In this document: positions 10,978-21,991 of the stretch, piece after piece | How the letters are laid out: every line of letters starts with the position of its first letter | Position numbering within the stretch: the first letter of the stretch is position 1 | Assembly (NCBI GenBank): GCA_030220185.1 | Contig: JASPKZ010001241.1 | Location: 1,162,501-1,226,500, forward strand | Source of the DNA: Diploptera punctata | Lineage: Eukaryota > Arthropoda > Insecta > Blattodea > Blaberidae | DNA length: 64,000 bases | Direction of reading: 5' to 3' | Notes under the pieces: model-generated | Told to the model about the DNA's origin: nothing | Database searches by the model: none | The model's input: only the letters and a program-made list of their open reading frames with translations | Translations under genes and position numbers: made by a program

Positions 10978-12056
10978 ATGGGGAATTTTGAATGTCATGT
11001 AACTAAAGCACATCCTTTGATGTTTAAATTTTGGAGAAGATACGTAGATGATATCATAGCAATAGTAAAAGAGAAACAATTAGAAGATGCCATTAAACTG
11101 TTAAATATTCAAAATAAAACAATCAAATTTACAGTGGAAATAGAAAATAATCATGAAATACCATTTTTAGACCTTAAATTGATTAGGAATGAAGAAAAAA
11201 AGAAAATAGAATTTGGAATCTACAGAAAAGAAACTCACATCGACAATTATATAAAAGCTACTGGATTTAACCATTTTTCACACAAACAGGCAGTATTTAA
11301 TAGTTTAACACACAGACTTGTGAATGTCCCCATGAGCAAAGAAAATTACAATAAAGAGAAAGAACACATCATACAAATTGCTAAGGATAATGGTTTCAAA
11401 AGAAAATGATACACAAGAAAATAAATAAATTCAAAGAACAAAAAGTCATCAATGAAAGTACTCTTCAGACAGATAAAAATATAGGCAAAAAATTCAAGAA
11501 GTTCACATACCATCCTTTCGTATTTGACAAGTTTCAAAAAATTTTCAACAAATTCAACATTAAATTAGCACCGAAAAATGATTGCAGCTTAGGTAATTTA
11601 ATAAAAACCAACAAAAATGAAAAAATTGAAGACTGTAAAAAATCGGGAATTTATCAAATTAATTGTAAAGATTGTGAAAAGATATACATAGGAAAAACAA
11701 AAAGGAATCTAAATACAAGATTAAAAGAACACCTCAGAAATGTTAAAAATGGAGAAACCGAAAAATCTGCAATAGCTGCACATGCCTGGTCAGAAAAACA
11801 TAGAATAGAAACCAAAACAAAATTACTTAAACAATTGGAAAAACCGAAGGAACTCACAATTTGGGAAAAAAATTACATATGCAAGAATGAAAATACAACT
11901 ATGAATTTTGAAATACCCGGTTATAAAGAAAGAGGACTGATTTGGAAATTCTTCGGTCGGCCACCAGATGGCGCGGAGGTCAGTTTGCAGGATAGAAGGC
12001 CGTTGGACGTCAGTTGTGAACGTGACGCAGCATTGACAATGTCACAAATTACGTGA
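10978..12056 (+). pseudogene. Penelope-like RT/GIY-YIG protein, right arm
   Basis: Frame 10972-11409 carries the same YVDD box and ends after a 1-nt deletion in DNGFKRK. Frame 11406-12056 (216 residues) resumes with MIHKKINKFKEQ. It contains a complete-looking GIY-YIG core (SGIYQINCKDC, then KIYIGKTKRN, with R and H/E downstream) and a NYICKNENTTMNFE end. This nuclease domain cuts the target DNA in the Penelope family. It is in one frame here, unlike the left arm. The fragment is truncated at the N terminus, so it is a pseudogene. Confidence 0.88.
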
Positions 12057-12270
12057 AGAAACCCAGGGTCTGCTATGATTTATAAAGTATGAGGTGAGTG
12101 AAATAATAAAAAATAAACAATATTAAAGAACCTCATAGTGTTATTTCCTATCTACATAACTTAATATACTTTTTTATTTATTATTATTTAATATCGTCGT
12201 TAATTTTAATAATTCCTCCATGCTACCAAGGTCCATTATAAAAATAAATTTGTATATATATATATATATA

Positions 12271-12535
12271 CAGGCTCCTGGGTGAGTTCTTTTCGGTGTT
12301 TTTCCTCACCTGTGAGATAAATGTCTGGAAGCTTAGGGCCCAACGACCCCCGAAAATCATCTGGCCATCATCATCATCATCCTTATCATCATTATTATCA
12401 TCATTCTTCATAGGTGTGGAAAGAAACGAGAAGCTACCGCACCTACAGTTCCCTAATAAAACTGCAAAGCATAGCATGAACATGCTATAATTGCTGTGAA
12501 AGACCTGTCCTCGGACAGAATTACTGTGGAATGGA
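12271..12535 (+). mobile_element. SINE-B body, 5' truncated
   Basis: Starts at CAGGCTCCTGGGTGAG, just downstream of the tRNA head position, and runs through the catcatcatcatc region to the family 3' end (acctgtcctcggacagaatt). A short (TA)n run precedes it. The SINE-B family has nine clearer copies in this window. Confidence 0.82.
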
Positions 12536-12567
12536 ATATATGTAAATAAAATTTATTCTTATTCTTA

Positions 12568-12586
12568 AATAAATTAAAGGAAATGG

Positions 12587-12632
<46 letters not shown>

Positions 12633-13160
12633 GAATAACGATTGCAACGTCTCGTTAATTTGTTTCCAAAATACATGGCATAATAAAATTATTTATTTCC
12701 ATTACTAATACAAAATGCGTCTGATTTATTTAAATTAAATTAATATCTAATTGCATTACAGAAGTAAGTTCATAAGTACTGCATTTCTTCGTACAGACAA
12801 TTTGTAGGAGAGATGTTTTGGTCTAGTGGAAGGAGCTTCTGTTTTCCATGCATGAGGTCGAGTGTTTGATACTGCTGTCATGCTTTTTTTTCTCCCTCTT
12901 GTCCTTATTTCAATTAATTATCTTTCTTTTGTTTTATTTCTTTTGCTTTGTTTTATTTTCAACATTTACCGCACAGCTTATTTACCCGAAATTGTTTTCC
13001 ATTGCACGACACAACGAAATAGAACGGATTTAGTTTCTCAAATAGTTGTATACTTGTGAACCAAATAGCTGATCTCTGATCATGCGCAGTGGCTTCGTTC
13101 TGAGACTTGAAAATCATCTGTGCGCCATCAATTATTTCAGGGGCTGTACATTTATGATCA
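12568..13160 (+). repeat. Repeat X, uninterrupted copy
   Basis: A ~590-bp repeat that aligns with 45150-46945, where it is split by a LINE. It has a tRNA-like block near 12815-12880 (TTTTGGTCTAGTGGAAGGAG, then GGTCGAGTGTTTGATACTGC), so it may be an old tRNA-derived SINE with long flanks. The segment ttaatatctaattgcattac (12742-12761) represents the empty site of the 45-kb LINE. A (TA)n tract (12590-12630) interrupts its left part. Confidence 0.7.
12590..12630. repeat. (TA)n microsatellite
   Basis: About twenty TA dinucleotides inside repeat X. They are absent from the matching place near 45170. Confidence 0.9.
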
Positions 13161-13734
13161 CAAAATCATGTCGTTCACCATTTAGGATTATGTATATTAT
13201 CCTATATCTGACAAATTTAACATCTCGGATAGCGGACAGAATCCATCAGGCTTAAAAACGCATTCCGAATACAGGTCTCGTTGCACCCCTACAATATTAA
13301 ACAATTTCCTGATACCTGACAACTTTCTTTTTGTCATACAACTTCCCATAAACTGACTATGTCCAAGGATCGTTGATCTAATTCCTGCATCAATATTTCT
13401 AGTGTCCTACTATTATATAATGTCCTAACATTCTATGTTCCTAAGAACATGTCCCTGAGTTTCAGCCTTATATATGGATTCCCTGAAGTTGCCCCCGACC
13501 GGAGAACCGAATGGAATATTTTTACCGCAGTGGAACCCATATCCATGTTTCTTGACTATTGTATTTTTAAGGTGAAATACTTTTTTTCCAATAAATTATA
13601 CAAGTTTATTCCTCTGCCTTAGATAGCTAAGATAATTTTTAAATTAACTTCTTAAGAATAATAATTTAGTGTATTTAAGGTCTTATTCTGGTAAGGGAAC
13701 CAATAATTTTTTCATTGAGTGAATTGGATGAAGT
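13161..13734. other. Unassigned interval
   Basis: No open frame, tRNA-like or shared repeat was recognised between repeat X and the next SINE-B. Confidence 0.4.
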
Positions 13735-13741
13735 ATAGCAT

Positions 13742-14078
13742 CCATCCGACCTTCCACAGTAATTCTGACCGAGGGCAGGTCTTTCACTGCAATGATAGCA
13801 TTTTTCATACTATGCTTTGTAGATGTACTAGTGAATTATAGGTATGGTATATTCCCGTTCTTTCCACACCGGTGAAGGATGATGATGATAATGATAAGAA
13901 TGATGATGATGGCCGGATGATTTTCGGGGACCGTTGGGCCCAACGCGTCCTGAAATTTGCCTTACAGGTGAGGAAAAACCGCAAAAAAATTTCACCCAGA
14001 GCCTGTTCCGTCCGGGAATCGAACCCGAGCCCGCTGCGTGACAAGGCAGCACGCTACCTCGAGACCACAGCGGTGGAC
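13742..14078 (-). mobile_element. SINE-B, full length
   Basis: Minus strand: the head GTCCACCGCTGTGGTCTCGA leads to CTTGTCACGCAGCGGG (a GTC anticodon context, as in tRNA-Asp) and GGGTTCGATTCCCGG. The body then has a CATCATCATC-rich stretch and the conserved 3' end. A possible 7-bp TSD, atagcat, is at 13735-13741 and 14083-14089, with 4 extra bases at the head side. Confidence 0.85.
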
Positions 14079-14684
14079 AAGGATAGCATTTGACACTCCA
14101 ATTCGGAAGATACTGAATGCTAATTTCCAGTGGAGATTTTACTGGGGTTTTTTCTTGAGTTGCTCAGTTATAAAGGCAATTACCGGTTTGTAATGCTATT
14201 ACCAGATTTTATTAGTAGGACCTTTTTCATCATATATGCCTCTTCATTGTATCATTTCAAAATATGACTACATTCATGTGGCATTAATATTGCTGTTAAA
14301 GCATTTTTATAATAATAATAAGTACATGAATAAAAATTAACTTTTTTTTTCGGAAGCTATTTTCATTTTCTTATCACTTGAATTAATTTTTACAGTCAGC
14401 GGTATTTTGATAGAAGCTCTGGTAAAGCCGGATTATTTTAATTACTTGATTATGAATTCAGCTTTTAATTTATCAAAATAGAATACATTTACTTACAATT
14501 TAGATATTGATAATTTAATTTTATTTATAATTGTGTAATTTACGTACGTTTACACTTAGTATGTATAAAACAAAACTGCTCTTGTTAATGTTTTAGTGGT
14601 AAATGTAACTCGCTGAACGTGACACGAACTAATAAAGTAAAGCAGTTACAATACCACGTTACAAGTGTTACATCGCGAGTTTAA
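14079..14684. other. AT-rich interval
   Basis: Mostly AT-rich sequence with long T and A runs. Nothing recognisable. Confidence 0.4.
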
Positions 14685-14845
14685 CATGTACACTTAGTGA
14701 CAAAAAGAATGAGCCGCTTCAAAAAGCATAGTTCTTGTTATGGCCCACTGCGCATGCTCGAAAAGTCATAGCTGCGGTTCACGAGGTAACACACTGTTAA
14801 ATGTTTTAAATACGCTCTATTTGGTTTTAATCATCTTAAATAGTT
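14685..14845 (+). repeat. Repeat Y, copy 1
   Basis: A ~160-bp repeat with cacttagtgacaaaaagaat, cactgcgcatgctcgaaaag and ttcacgaggtaac. It aligns with the inverted copy at 21165-21335. About 30 bp after gaatgagcc are absent from the second copy. The cacttag...caaaaa end resembles a DNA-transposon terminus, but no partner terminus was found. Confidence 0.65.
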
Positions 14846-15280
14846 AAAGAACACTTCATATTTTTCAATTTCATTATAAATATGAAAATAAAATAAAACT
14901 AGGTTTTATTTTTATTTAATTAAATAGTAGTTTATTTATTTTTTCTAAATTTCAAGTTTCCCATATTAGTAAGATTTGTTTTTCCATTTATGAAACAAAA
15001 AGTAGTTTTATTCATTTTTTACCTTAATATTTCCAAATTAGTACTTAGAATTTTTTTCATTTATAAAAAAAAGGTGTCTTTTTTCAAACTTAATGTAACA
15101 TCAATTAGTATTATGAAAATAACTTTAATCTCAATGTTTCCAATTTAGTAAATTAGTAATTTTCGCCTGTAAATAAGAGTATTAATGTTATGAGTTACAC
15201 TTTTCCCCTCGTTACAACCGATACTAAACAATATATATGACTTTTTACACACTTTATATCAGCTTGACCTGTATCTATCT

Positions 15281-15765
15281 ATGTAACGGAATTTTTAACG
15301 CGATTTTCACCCACTTAAAATCATTGGATCGACTTGAAACGTTATATACTTGAAAAGGACCAACGACAATACAATAATTTCATTATTTTTTTTTAAATCC
15401 TTGCCAGAATCATCAGAAAATAAAAAAAAAATGTCTGTGTAATATTATTATGTATCTTTCAACACGATTTTCACCCACGTGAAATCATTGGATCGACTTG
15501 AAACTTTGTATATTTTTAAAGGACCAATGGCAATAAAATAATTTCATAATTTTTTCCAAAATCCTGGCCAGAATCATCAGAAAAACAAAAAAAAGTGTTT
15601 GTGTAATTATGTAACGGAATCTTACAAAACGATTTCCATCCACTTAAAATCATTGGATCGACTTGAAACTTTGTATAATTGTAAAGGACCAATGACAATA
15701 CAATAATGTCATAAATGTTTCTAAAATCCTAGCCAGAATCAGCAGAAAACCAAAATAATAATAAT
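15281..15765. repeat. Three tandem ~165-bp units
   Basis: The landmark cattggatcgacttgaaac occurs at 15322, 15486 and 15651, spacings of 164 and 165 bp. The units share atgtaacggaat, acgattttcaccca, aaaggaccaatg and ccagaatcatcag. They differ by scattered substitutions and small indels. This is a short satellite-like array. No coding frame persists across units. Confidence 0.88.
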
Positions 15766-15803
15766 TGGTATAATAGGTTGCGGACTTAACTTCTTACTCA
15801 ATC

Positions 15804-15894
15804 GTTGTAAGAGCTGAGTTGGTAGAGCGGTGGACTGTAGTGGTATATAATTTCAGTAATCCATAGGTCGCTGGTTCAAATCCGGCCTGGAGGA
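15804..15894 (+). pseudogene. tRNA-Tyr(GTA)-like relic with 18-nt intron
   Basis: The D-loop side (AGTTGGTAGAGC), anticodon stem GTGGA/TCCAT, loop CT-GTA-G, T arm (GCTGG-TTCAAAT-CCGGC) and 3' acceptor strand CTGGAGG-A all fit eukaryotic tRNA-Tyr. An 18-nt insert (15841-15858) lies exactly between positions 37 and 38, where nuclear tRNA-Tyr introns sit. The 5' acceptor strand (15804-15810) does not pair with the 3' strand, and D-stem position 13 is mismatched. It is therefore probably a pseudogene or a SINE head rather than a working gene. Confidence 0.7.
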
Positions 15895-16002
15895 TTTTTT
15901 TAGTAGAGTGTTCCTTTTAGCTCATACTACAATAGTATCGAATTTAAATATATTTATATTTTATCTTATTCTGTAAAATATTAAAACTAAAAAATAAAAT
16001 AG

Positions 16003-16885
16003 TAAATAATAGTTTAAAAAACTAAAACAAGACGCTTTATTAGAAAACCGAACTAAAAAATGAAAAATAATTTTAATTTCCAACACGCTTGGGATAAAAT
16101 TAAAGTGGTTACAAAAAAAAAATCATCTCCAACACATCTAGAATAAAACTAGAGTTATCTACAAACAGTCCCGCGCCGTAGCCGAGCGGTTAAGGTAGGA
16201 AGCCTTGGCGCAGAGCTACGGGACTTGCGCTGGTTCGATTCTCCATGGGGGAAGAAATTTTCTCATGGTATTTCGGCCAGTATGGGACCGGTGCCCACCC
16301 AGCATCATGAGGCAATTGGGTAGCTACAATAAGTAGCGGCTCCAGGTTGAGGAACCAGCTATAACGGCTGGGGGACTCGACATGCTAACCACATGTCACC
16401 CCTACACTGGCTGTTGATCATCTACCTCTGTGATTGACACATGTGGATGTGAAGGGCCAGCAGCCGGCTGGTAAAAGGGCAACCGCTGAAAAAGTGGAAA
16501 GACCCTCAATCGGAATTTACAAAGAAAAATAATTTTACCATCAAAAGCGTGGGGTGCTCTATATCAATTAATATATTTGATAATGAACGGATATTGGTAA
16601 AAGTAGTAGTAGTAGTAGTAGTAGGACTGTTTTTTAACTAGTAGTTGGTAAAAGTAAAGTATCTAAGAAGAAAAAGTAAAAACTATAAAAAGCACCCCAC
16701 GCTTTTGTTGGTCAAATTATTTTTTTTAGATAACTCTAGTTTTATTCTATATGTGTTGTAGATGATTTTTGTTGTTGACCACTTTAATTTTATTCCAAGC
16801 GTGTTGGAATTTAAAATTATTTTTCATTTTTTAGTTCGGTTTCTGATAAAGCGTGTTGTTTTAGTTTTTTTAAACTACTATTTAT
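16003..16885. mobile_element. Foldback (long inverted repeat) element split by SINE-A
   Basis: The left arm (16003-16167 continuing at 16517-16557) pairs with the right arm (16691-16885) in reverse complement. Shared landmarks are aaaaaatgaaaaataatttt, ccaacacgcttgg and aaagcgtggggtgct. The left arm is cut by the SINE-A at 16168-16516; the right arm shows the uncut sequence. The loop has a short (AGT)n run at 16602-16625. No transposase is encoded. Confidence 0.78.
16168..16516 (+). mobile_element. SINE-A copy 2, nested in a foldback arm
   Basis: Full-length plus-strand copy starting GTCCCGCGCCGTAGCCGAGC and ending ATCGGAAT. It is almost identical to the 301-649 copy. A 6-bp repeat, tacaaa, at 16160-16165 and 16518-16523 is the likely TSD. 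The opposite foldback arm confirms the insertion point. Confidence 0.88.
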
Positions 16886-17209
16886 TTATATAATTATTTC
16901 AAGATAATTGGATTAATTCTTGCAAAAAAAATGTTCTGGTCCTATCAGTTATTATGATTTTTTTTCAGGTAATGGAAACTAAAATATCCTCATTGTTACC
17001 TTCCAATTTAAATGAAAAATACACCCGTAAAGACGCAAACACAAATTGCAGGTATACAAATCTTATCTTCCCTAAAAATTCTATCGCTATTCCAATTCTT
17101 TGTCTAGCTTCTGAGTGTATTCAACAGTCAATCAATTATGCCATCGATAATTTACTGTCCAGATATTAAATTTCATTTACAGATACTTACATTCAAAACC
17201 ACTCAATTT

Positions 17210-17822
17210 TGAAAAGTAGATGCAGAAATAGCTCGCTTGAAATACATAGAAAAAGTAATTACAAATCGGAATGAGATGCACAAAGGAACTAAACAACCGT
17301 AAATACACGCTATTGTGCATTACAGAGATACTTGTCTCGAACCAACAATAAACTGAAAGCATAAAAATGTTATTCTACTAGTTACATTATGTGGATGGGA
17401 AATGTGTACTCTTACTTTAAGGGAGGAGAATATACGTCGAGTATTTAAGAATAAAATATTTATGATCATTTTAGGACCAAAGAGAGATTAACAGATGCGA
17501 ATGGAGAAGACTGCATATCACTGAGCTACGTGATTTTCATAAGAAACTACATATAAAAAGAACAGTTAAGCCTCATAGACAACGATGAGCAAGACATGTG
17601 GCATGAATTGGAAATGAAAGCGGACATGGTAGTTTCTTGTAGGAAAACGCCCAGTTGGTAGACACAGAATGAGGTAACACTATAATATTAACCATGATTT
17701 GAGGGAAGTAGATTATACAGGGAATTATTGGAAAACATATCAGGATAGGGATGTAAGGAGAGCGTATGTCCGCGCAGCCATAAACTTACTGGTTAGATAG
17801 TGCCAATCAGTTAGTTAGATGA
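17210..17822 (+). pseudogene. LINE-S 3' end, copy 2
   Basis: Plus-strand, heavily decayed. A translated stretch gives VITNRNEMHK upstream, then the cytosine-poor equivalent of the GCETW region near 17395, and the nucleotide sequence of the WRAYV...NL end near 17760-17800. It ends in the same gccaatcagttagttag tail as the other LINE-S copies. Stops in all frames. Confidence 0.78.
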
Positions 17823-17868
17823 AGAAGATTATCTACACAAGTTTTAAAAAAATGTATAATTCAAGAAA

Positions 17869-18271
17869 ATCGGCCGCGGTGGACTAGTGGTTATGCTGCT
17901 TGCTTCTGGTCCCGCGGGTAGCGGGTTCAAACCCGGCCGGGGTCGATGGATGTTTTTTAGGATGAAAAAATCCAAGGAGCAAGTCCTCCGGGAGGGACGT
18001 TAAACCGTGGGTCCCGAGTCTGAAGATTTTCAGGCTCGTATAAAATCCTTAAGCCTAAATAAAAAGGCCTCTAAGCAAAATTTGACAAATATTCCCGTCC
18101 TAGTACTGTCTTGGTTTCCTAGATGTCATTATGAGGCGGAACGCTGACCACGGACCATTCAAAATGGCATCTATACGAAAATAAGTGTAACTAAATTAGT
18201 ATGGTACAAATTCTTCTCTGTAGGGCGAGGGCGCCTAAATCTCTGTTAAGGGAAAGCATGGGCTTACAAGA
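17869..18271 (+). mobile_element. SINE-C copy 2 with 13-bp TSD
   Basis: Head GCGGTGGACTAGTGGTTATG, then GGGTTCAAACCCGGCCGG, then a body collinear with 4863-4470. It is flanked by the perfect direct repeat ataattcaagaaa at 17856-17868 and 18272-18284. The insertion ends are therefore exact. Head and body together are about 400 bp. Confidence 0.87.
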
Positions 18272-18284
18272 ATAATTCAAGAAA

Positions 18285-18641
18285 CATAACACAGTTTGCA
18301 CAAAACTAATGTTTTTTAAGCACTATATAGCATTTGTTAACCCTACATTTCGGAAATGATACTTATTAAATAGTGTTCTAATCCTATTATGTATGCAGTA
18401 ATAGTGTAGGAAATAGACTTACAGTTCTGTTTAAATTGTTGCCAGTACGTTTATGTGTGTTTCCATACAAATAAATACAATTTAATGAATACTTATGAAT
18501 TCTAAATGGCAAGGTATTTACCGCTGCGCTGAGCTCGGGGCAAGTGCAGTGTTTAACATTCCACAGTTTGGCTTGAGACGAAAATGTTAACTCGACAAAG
18601 TTTAGCTCCAAGCGTTCGACCACATACTGTACAATCTAAAC
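18285..18641. other. Unassigned interval
   Basis: Nothing recognised. It lies between a SINE-C TSD and a Tc1/mariner terminus. Confidence 0.4.
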
Positions 18642-18643
18642 TA

Positions 18644-19320
18644 CAGTGTGATTAGAAAGTACCAGTACATTTTGTGGATAATGTAGCGCAAAATAAAACA
18701 AAAATTATAAGGTAGTTTCTACTATCAAGTTAGTGTTCAACATAACTTCCATCAATCTCAAAACATGTTTCCCAACGACGCACCGTCGCGTCGCCCGGAA
18801 AACATGCATCAACATATCCTCTGTAATCATTTCACTCGCTTGGCGTATGCGTTCTTTCAGCACTTGCAGATTAGGAAACTTGGTTCTGTACACCTGTTGC
18901 TTGATGAACCCCCAAGCAAAAAAGTCCCAGAGTGCGAGGTCTGGCGAACGAGGTGCCTAGATACGAGGAGATGCCCTTCCAATCCACCTTTTGGGAAACC
19001 TGTCATTGAGATACCCGAGTATAGCCAGAGCAAAGTGTGGTGGTGCTCCATATTGTTGCAACACTACTGTATCAATGATACCATCTTGCTGTAACTGTGG
19101 CTGTAAGAAAAGTTGCAACTAATCAAGATATACGTTTCCCGTGATGGTGTCATATTTGGATTCAGTCTCTAACTTCGTACGACAGGCCTCTTAAACGCGC
19201 AGCAACAATCTCTATCCGCTCTTCAGTGGTGAACATATTTGTATCTTTCGAATGGCTGTAACATAAATACGATATGTAAGCGATTTCTTTAAAATGTACT
19301 GGGACTTTATAATCAGACTG
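18644..19320 (-). mobile_element. Deleted Tc1/mariner element, transposase relic
   Basis: Terminal inverted repeats (TIRs) of ~30 bp start CAGTGTGATTAGAAAGTACC (left) and, in reverse complement, CAGTCTGATTATAAAGTCCC (right). Each is flanked by TA, the Tc1/mariner target. The minus-strand transposase remains include MFTTEERIEIVA at the N terminus, a jump over a large deletion, then ITGNVYLD, QQYGAPPH (the second catalytic D is Y here), DRFPKRWIGRASPR, a stop, RSPDLALWDFF, and VYRTKFPNL. The spacing between second and third catalytic positions is 41 residues, as in the element at 34223. It is dead by deletion, stops and the D-to-Y change. Confidence 0.85.
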
Positions 19321-19322
19321 TA

Positions 19323-19803
19323 CATTACTTCAGGAATTTACGTATCACATCGACTGTAACATATTCTGTCCAGTTCACTCTGACGAGACTACATAAATTT
19401 CGCCGTTTACATCCGCGAAACCTACTAGTTAGCCCCGTCACATCTACAATGATTAAAATGTTGTGGAATGTCCATGTTTTTCGAGAAAAAAAACTGTGAG
19501 ACTCTTAAGGCGCTATCGCCTATACAGTTGCTGACAAGCATCAAATATGCCGAAATATTTATTTTAAATAGTGCATGTCTGCTGAAAACCTGGAATGTCC
19601 ACGTATAGAAAAAGAGGAAACAGGGGATCTCCAATATGGCAATAATGTAAACGTAACAACAAAAAGAATGGGCCAACTCTTGATCTAGAATATTTTAAGT
19701 TCTAACGCGCGATTCACACGAGTAAACTAATTGCACACTAGAGCTACGATACGTTTCCTATCTTCCTTTTGAAGAGCATTGTTTCAAGTAGAGCAAGATA
19801 GCG
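19323..19803. other. Unassigned interval
   Basis: Contains only a short minus-strand frame without recognisable features. Confidence 0.4.
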
Positions 19804-19872
19804 AACGCTTAGCTCAGTGCTTAGTGGCTTGATTGGCATGCAAGAGTTAACAGGTTCGATTCTCGATGAGGT
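19804..19872 (+). other. tRNA-like segment (box A/box B)
   Basis: TTAGCTCAGTGCTTAG (box A-like) and, 35 bp later, CAGGTTCGATTCTC (box B). An anticodon stem is not clear and the flanks do not match the SINE families named here. Probably the head of another old SINE. Confidence 0.5.
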
Positions 19873-20404
19873 TATTTTTTTAATTGTTTAAATGCTTTCT
19901 ATTTTATTCTGTATTTCTACTCCTAAACAAAAACGAACTATTATTATTATTATTATTATTATTAATAATATGGTTTAAGAGACCATTACTTGCTTTCAGT
20001 CATCTGATAATCCTCTTAATTTAGAAATTCAAATTTATTTGTTGAAATTCTTTCAATAACAATTGGTATAAATCTATGGTTAACATTATTTTTACTAGCA
20101 CTGTGAACGAACGTGTTCCACCATATCCACCATGTTGGTGACTTTCGGAACTCAATTAGAAATTAATAATTTAAAATGCAACAGTACATTAAAATACGCA
20201 AATTAACATCAGTGCTGAGAATATTAATATCATGTGTTTTTAATAGTAAATCATTATTTATCAAGGGCATTTATTTCGACTATGAAACATTACAACCATT
20301 TGCTCTACCACGAGTTTCCAGGGAATAATTCCTGTGATCCTAAATCAATTTATAAACTATGGTTAACTTCGCAGTCGGAAGAGACGCCCCCAATTTCTAT
20401 TATT

Positions 20405-20576
20405 ATTACTGTTACTATTATTACACCTCGAAACTCGTGGTTGCAAAATATATGAACTGGAATGAGAACAAGAGGACCGGAGGACATGGAGTGGCTGGAG
20501 AGATGAGTGGAGAAGAAAAATAAATCTTCAGGCACAGAAAGATGTGTAAACATTAAAAATCTGTATAAAATAAAAC

Positions 20577-20620
<44 letters not shown>
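20405..20620 (+). pseudogene. LINE 3' end with (ATT)n tail, copy 1
   Basis: Reads MRTRGLEDMEWLERDEWRR and KINLQAQKDV in partly shifted frames, followed by aacattaaaaatctgtataa and a (TTA)n tail to 20620. The same end appears at 22085-22325. Only the last ~60 codons of the RT-linked C terminus remain. Confidence 0.72.
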
Positions 20621-20962
20621 GACCACCATCTTTATGGGTTATTATTAGGTTGGACTTGACATGTATAAACAAAATATTTTAATTGATGGGTGAAACTTTT
20701 TTCCTCACTAATACGTAATAACAAATTACACACATAAATATATGAAGATATATTATCTTTTATTACATAAATGTATAGCATTATTATTAAAACGTGGTAC
20801 TGCACACACAATTCATTTTATACTGGTAGCTAAACAGGGTTACAGAGTTTACGAAGGCGGAAATATTACTTAATATAGTGTAAAGTGGACGTACGGTAGA
20901 TTACGTGGATCGAATTGAAAATGTTATAGGATGTATTTTGCGGAAATAATAATGAATAAAAA

Positions 20963-21043
20963 ATCGTCGTTGAGAGATTCGAACCCTAGCTCTCATATAT
21001 ACTTCTTCTTTCTGTAATTAGTTTAACGATCTACGCTACTCGA
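20963..21043 (-). other. tRNA-like segment, minus strand
   Basis: On the minus strand: GTAGCGTAGATCG (box A-like), then TAGGGTTCGAATCTC (box B). Diverged; likely a SINE head. No body could be assigned. Confidence 0.45.
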
Positions 21044-21164
21044 ACACACTAGTAGTCTAAACACTGGTTTTCATGTTTATTTTTACACTATGAACGAGAG
21101 TTGAACTTTATTTGAAATGTCGCAACTTGAGTAATATTTCATTTGTCGAACACTCGCTCGAAAA

Positions 21165-21335
21165 TATTTAGAAACATGTCCCCTTCACTGTTGTCTAACT
21201 ATTCAAGGCAATTAAAACTAAATACAGCGCATTTAAAACATTTAACAAAAGTTACCTCGTGAACAACAGTTTTAGCTTTTCGAGCATGCGCAGTGGACTC
21301 ATTATTTTTGTTGCTAAGTGCACATCGAAATGTGT
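21165..21335 (-). repeat. Repeat Y, copy 2
   Basis: Reverse complement of the 14685-14845 repeat (gagcatgcgcagtgg, gttacctcgtgaac and ttgctaagtgcac are shared). It lacks the ~30 bp present after gaatgagcc in copy 1. Confidence 0.65.
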
Positions 21336-21349
21336 TGATTTAAAATATC

Positions 21350-21408
<59 letters not shown>
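21350..21408. repeat. (AAT)n microsatellite
   Basis: About 19 AAT units directly before a LINE C-terminal fragment. Confidence 0.9.
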
Positions 21409-21427
21409 TAATAACAATAATAATAAA

Positions 21428-21822
21428 TGGATGAACACAGATAAAGTAGCTACCTCCAAGAAGTTCTTCCCATCTGTTGGAGAAAGATCACAACTTAAAT
21501 ACAACATAATACCAGAGTTATCTGAAATTGTAAGTTAGCTTGGCAACAGCAAATAACATCTATATCGGACTGGAATCATAAGATTCAACCTGTCCATATA
21601 GGAATGCAACGCATAAAGTAGGTCATCTGTACGACTCTGAAATGCAGCTACACGCTAGAAATACGTTGAAGGAAAAAATCTGCAAAGGAGGAGGAACATG
21701 GCCAGTGACACAGAAATATAGTACACAGAAAAATTTAAGATATTTTAAGAAATACGTAAACACAGAAGTGCATTATAAGATATTAAGAACAAGCGAACAA
21801 AAATCTAGAGATAAGTGAAAAC
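21428..21822 (+). pseudogene. LINE C terminus (RNase H-linked, zinc-knuckle-like end)
   Basis: Plus-strand translation gives MNTDKVATSKKFFPSVGERS, then a stop-broken stretch matching the end of an RNase H domain. Next come CPYRNATHKVGHLYDSEMQ, GGGTWPVTQKY and LRYFKKYVN. The FFPSV...RL and C..(G)H-type pattern is usual for the ends of Jockey/I/R1-group LINEs. It is frameshifted and truncated. Confidence 0.6.
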
Positions 21823-21984
21823 CATATAATATGTTGTTCCAACTATGTAAATAGGCTATGTGATCCATCTAATATTACCATGGGCATTGCTAAAAAATAA
21901 TTGTATTACATGATAACAATAAAAATATTAATAAGATAATATCATTATAATATTATATAATAATATAATATTAATTGATAATAA

Positions 21985-21991
21985 CAATAAA

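Larger units (their letters stand above)
9818..12163. mobile_element. Inverted pair of Penelope-like elements
   Basis: Two copies of one Penelope-like retroelement lie head to head. The left arm (9818-10960) is on the minus strand and the right arm (10978-12120, plus a 43-bp extra tail) is on the plus strand. Only 17 bp separate them. The arms are near identical over ~1.14 kb, with a handful of substitutions and 1-nt indels. Both start at the same codon, upstream of RRYVDD, so both lack the N-terminal part. A 12-bp direct repeat, atatactttttt, at 9806-9817 and 12164-12175 may be the TSD of the whole pair. Confidence 0.85.

Noticed and set aside
11630..12056. Homing endonuclease (GIY-YIG)
   Set aside because: It follows directly on a Penelope-type RT in the same element, which explains the domain.
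13828..14052. Histidine-rich peptide frames in several SINE-B copies
   Set aside because: They come from the (CAT/ATG)n stretch of the SINE body and are not conserved as protein.
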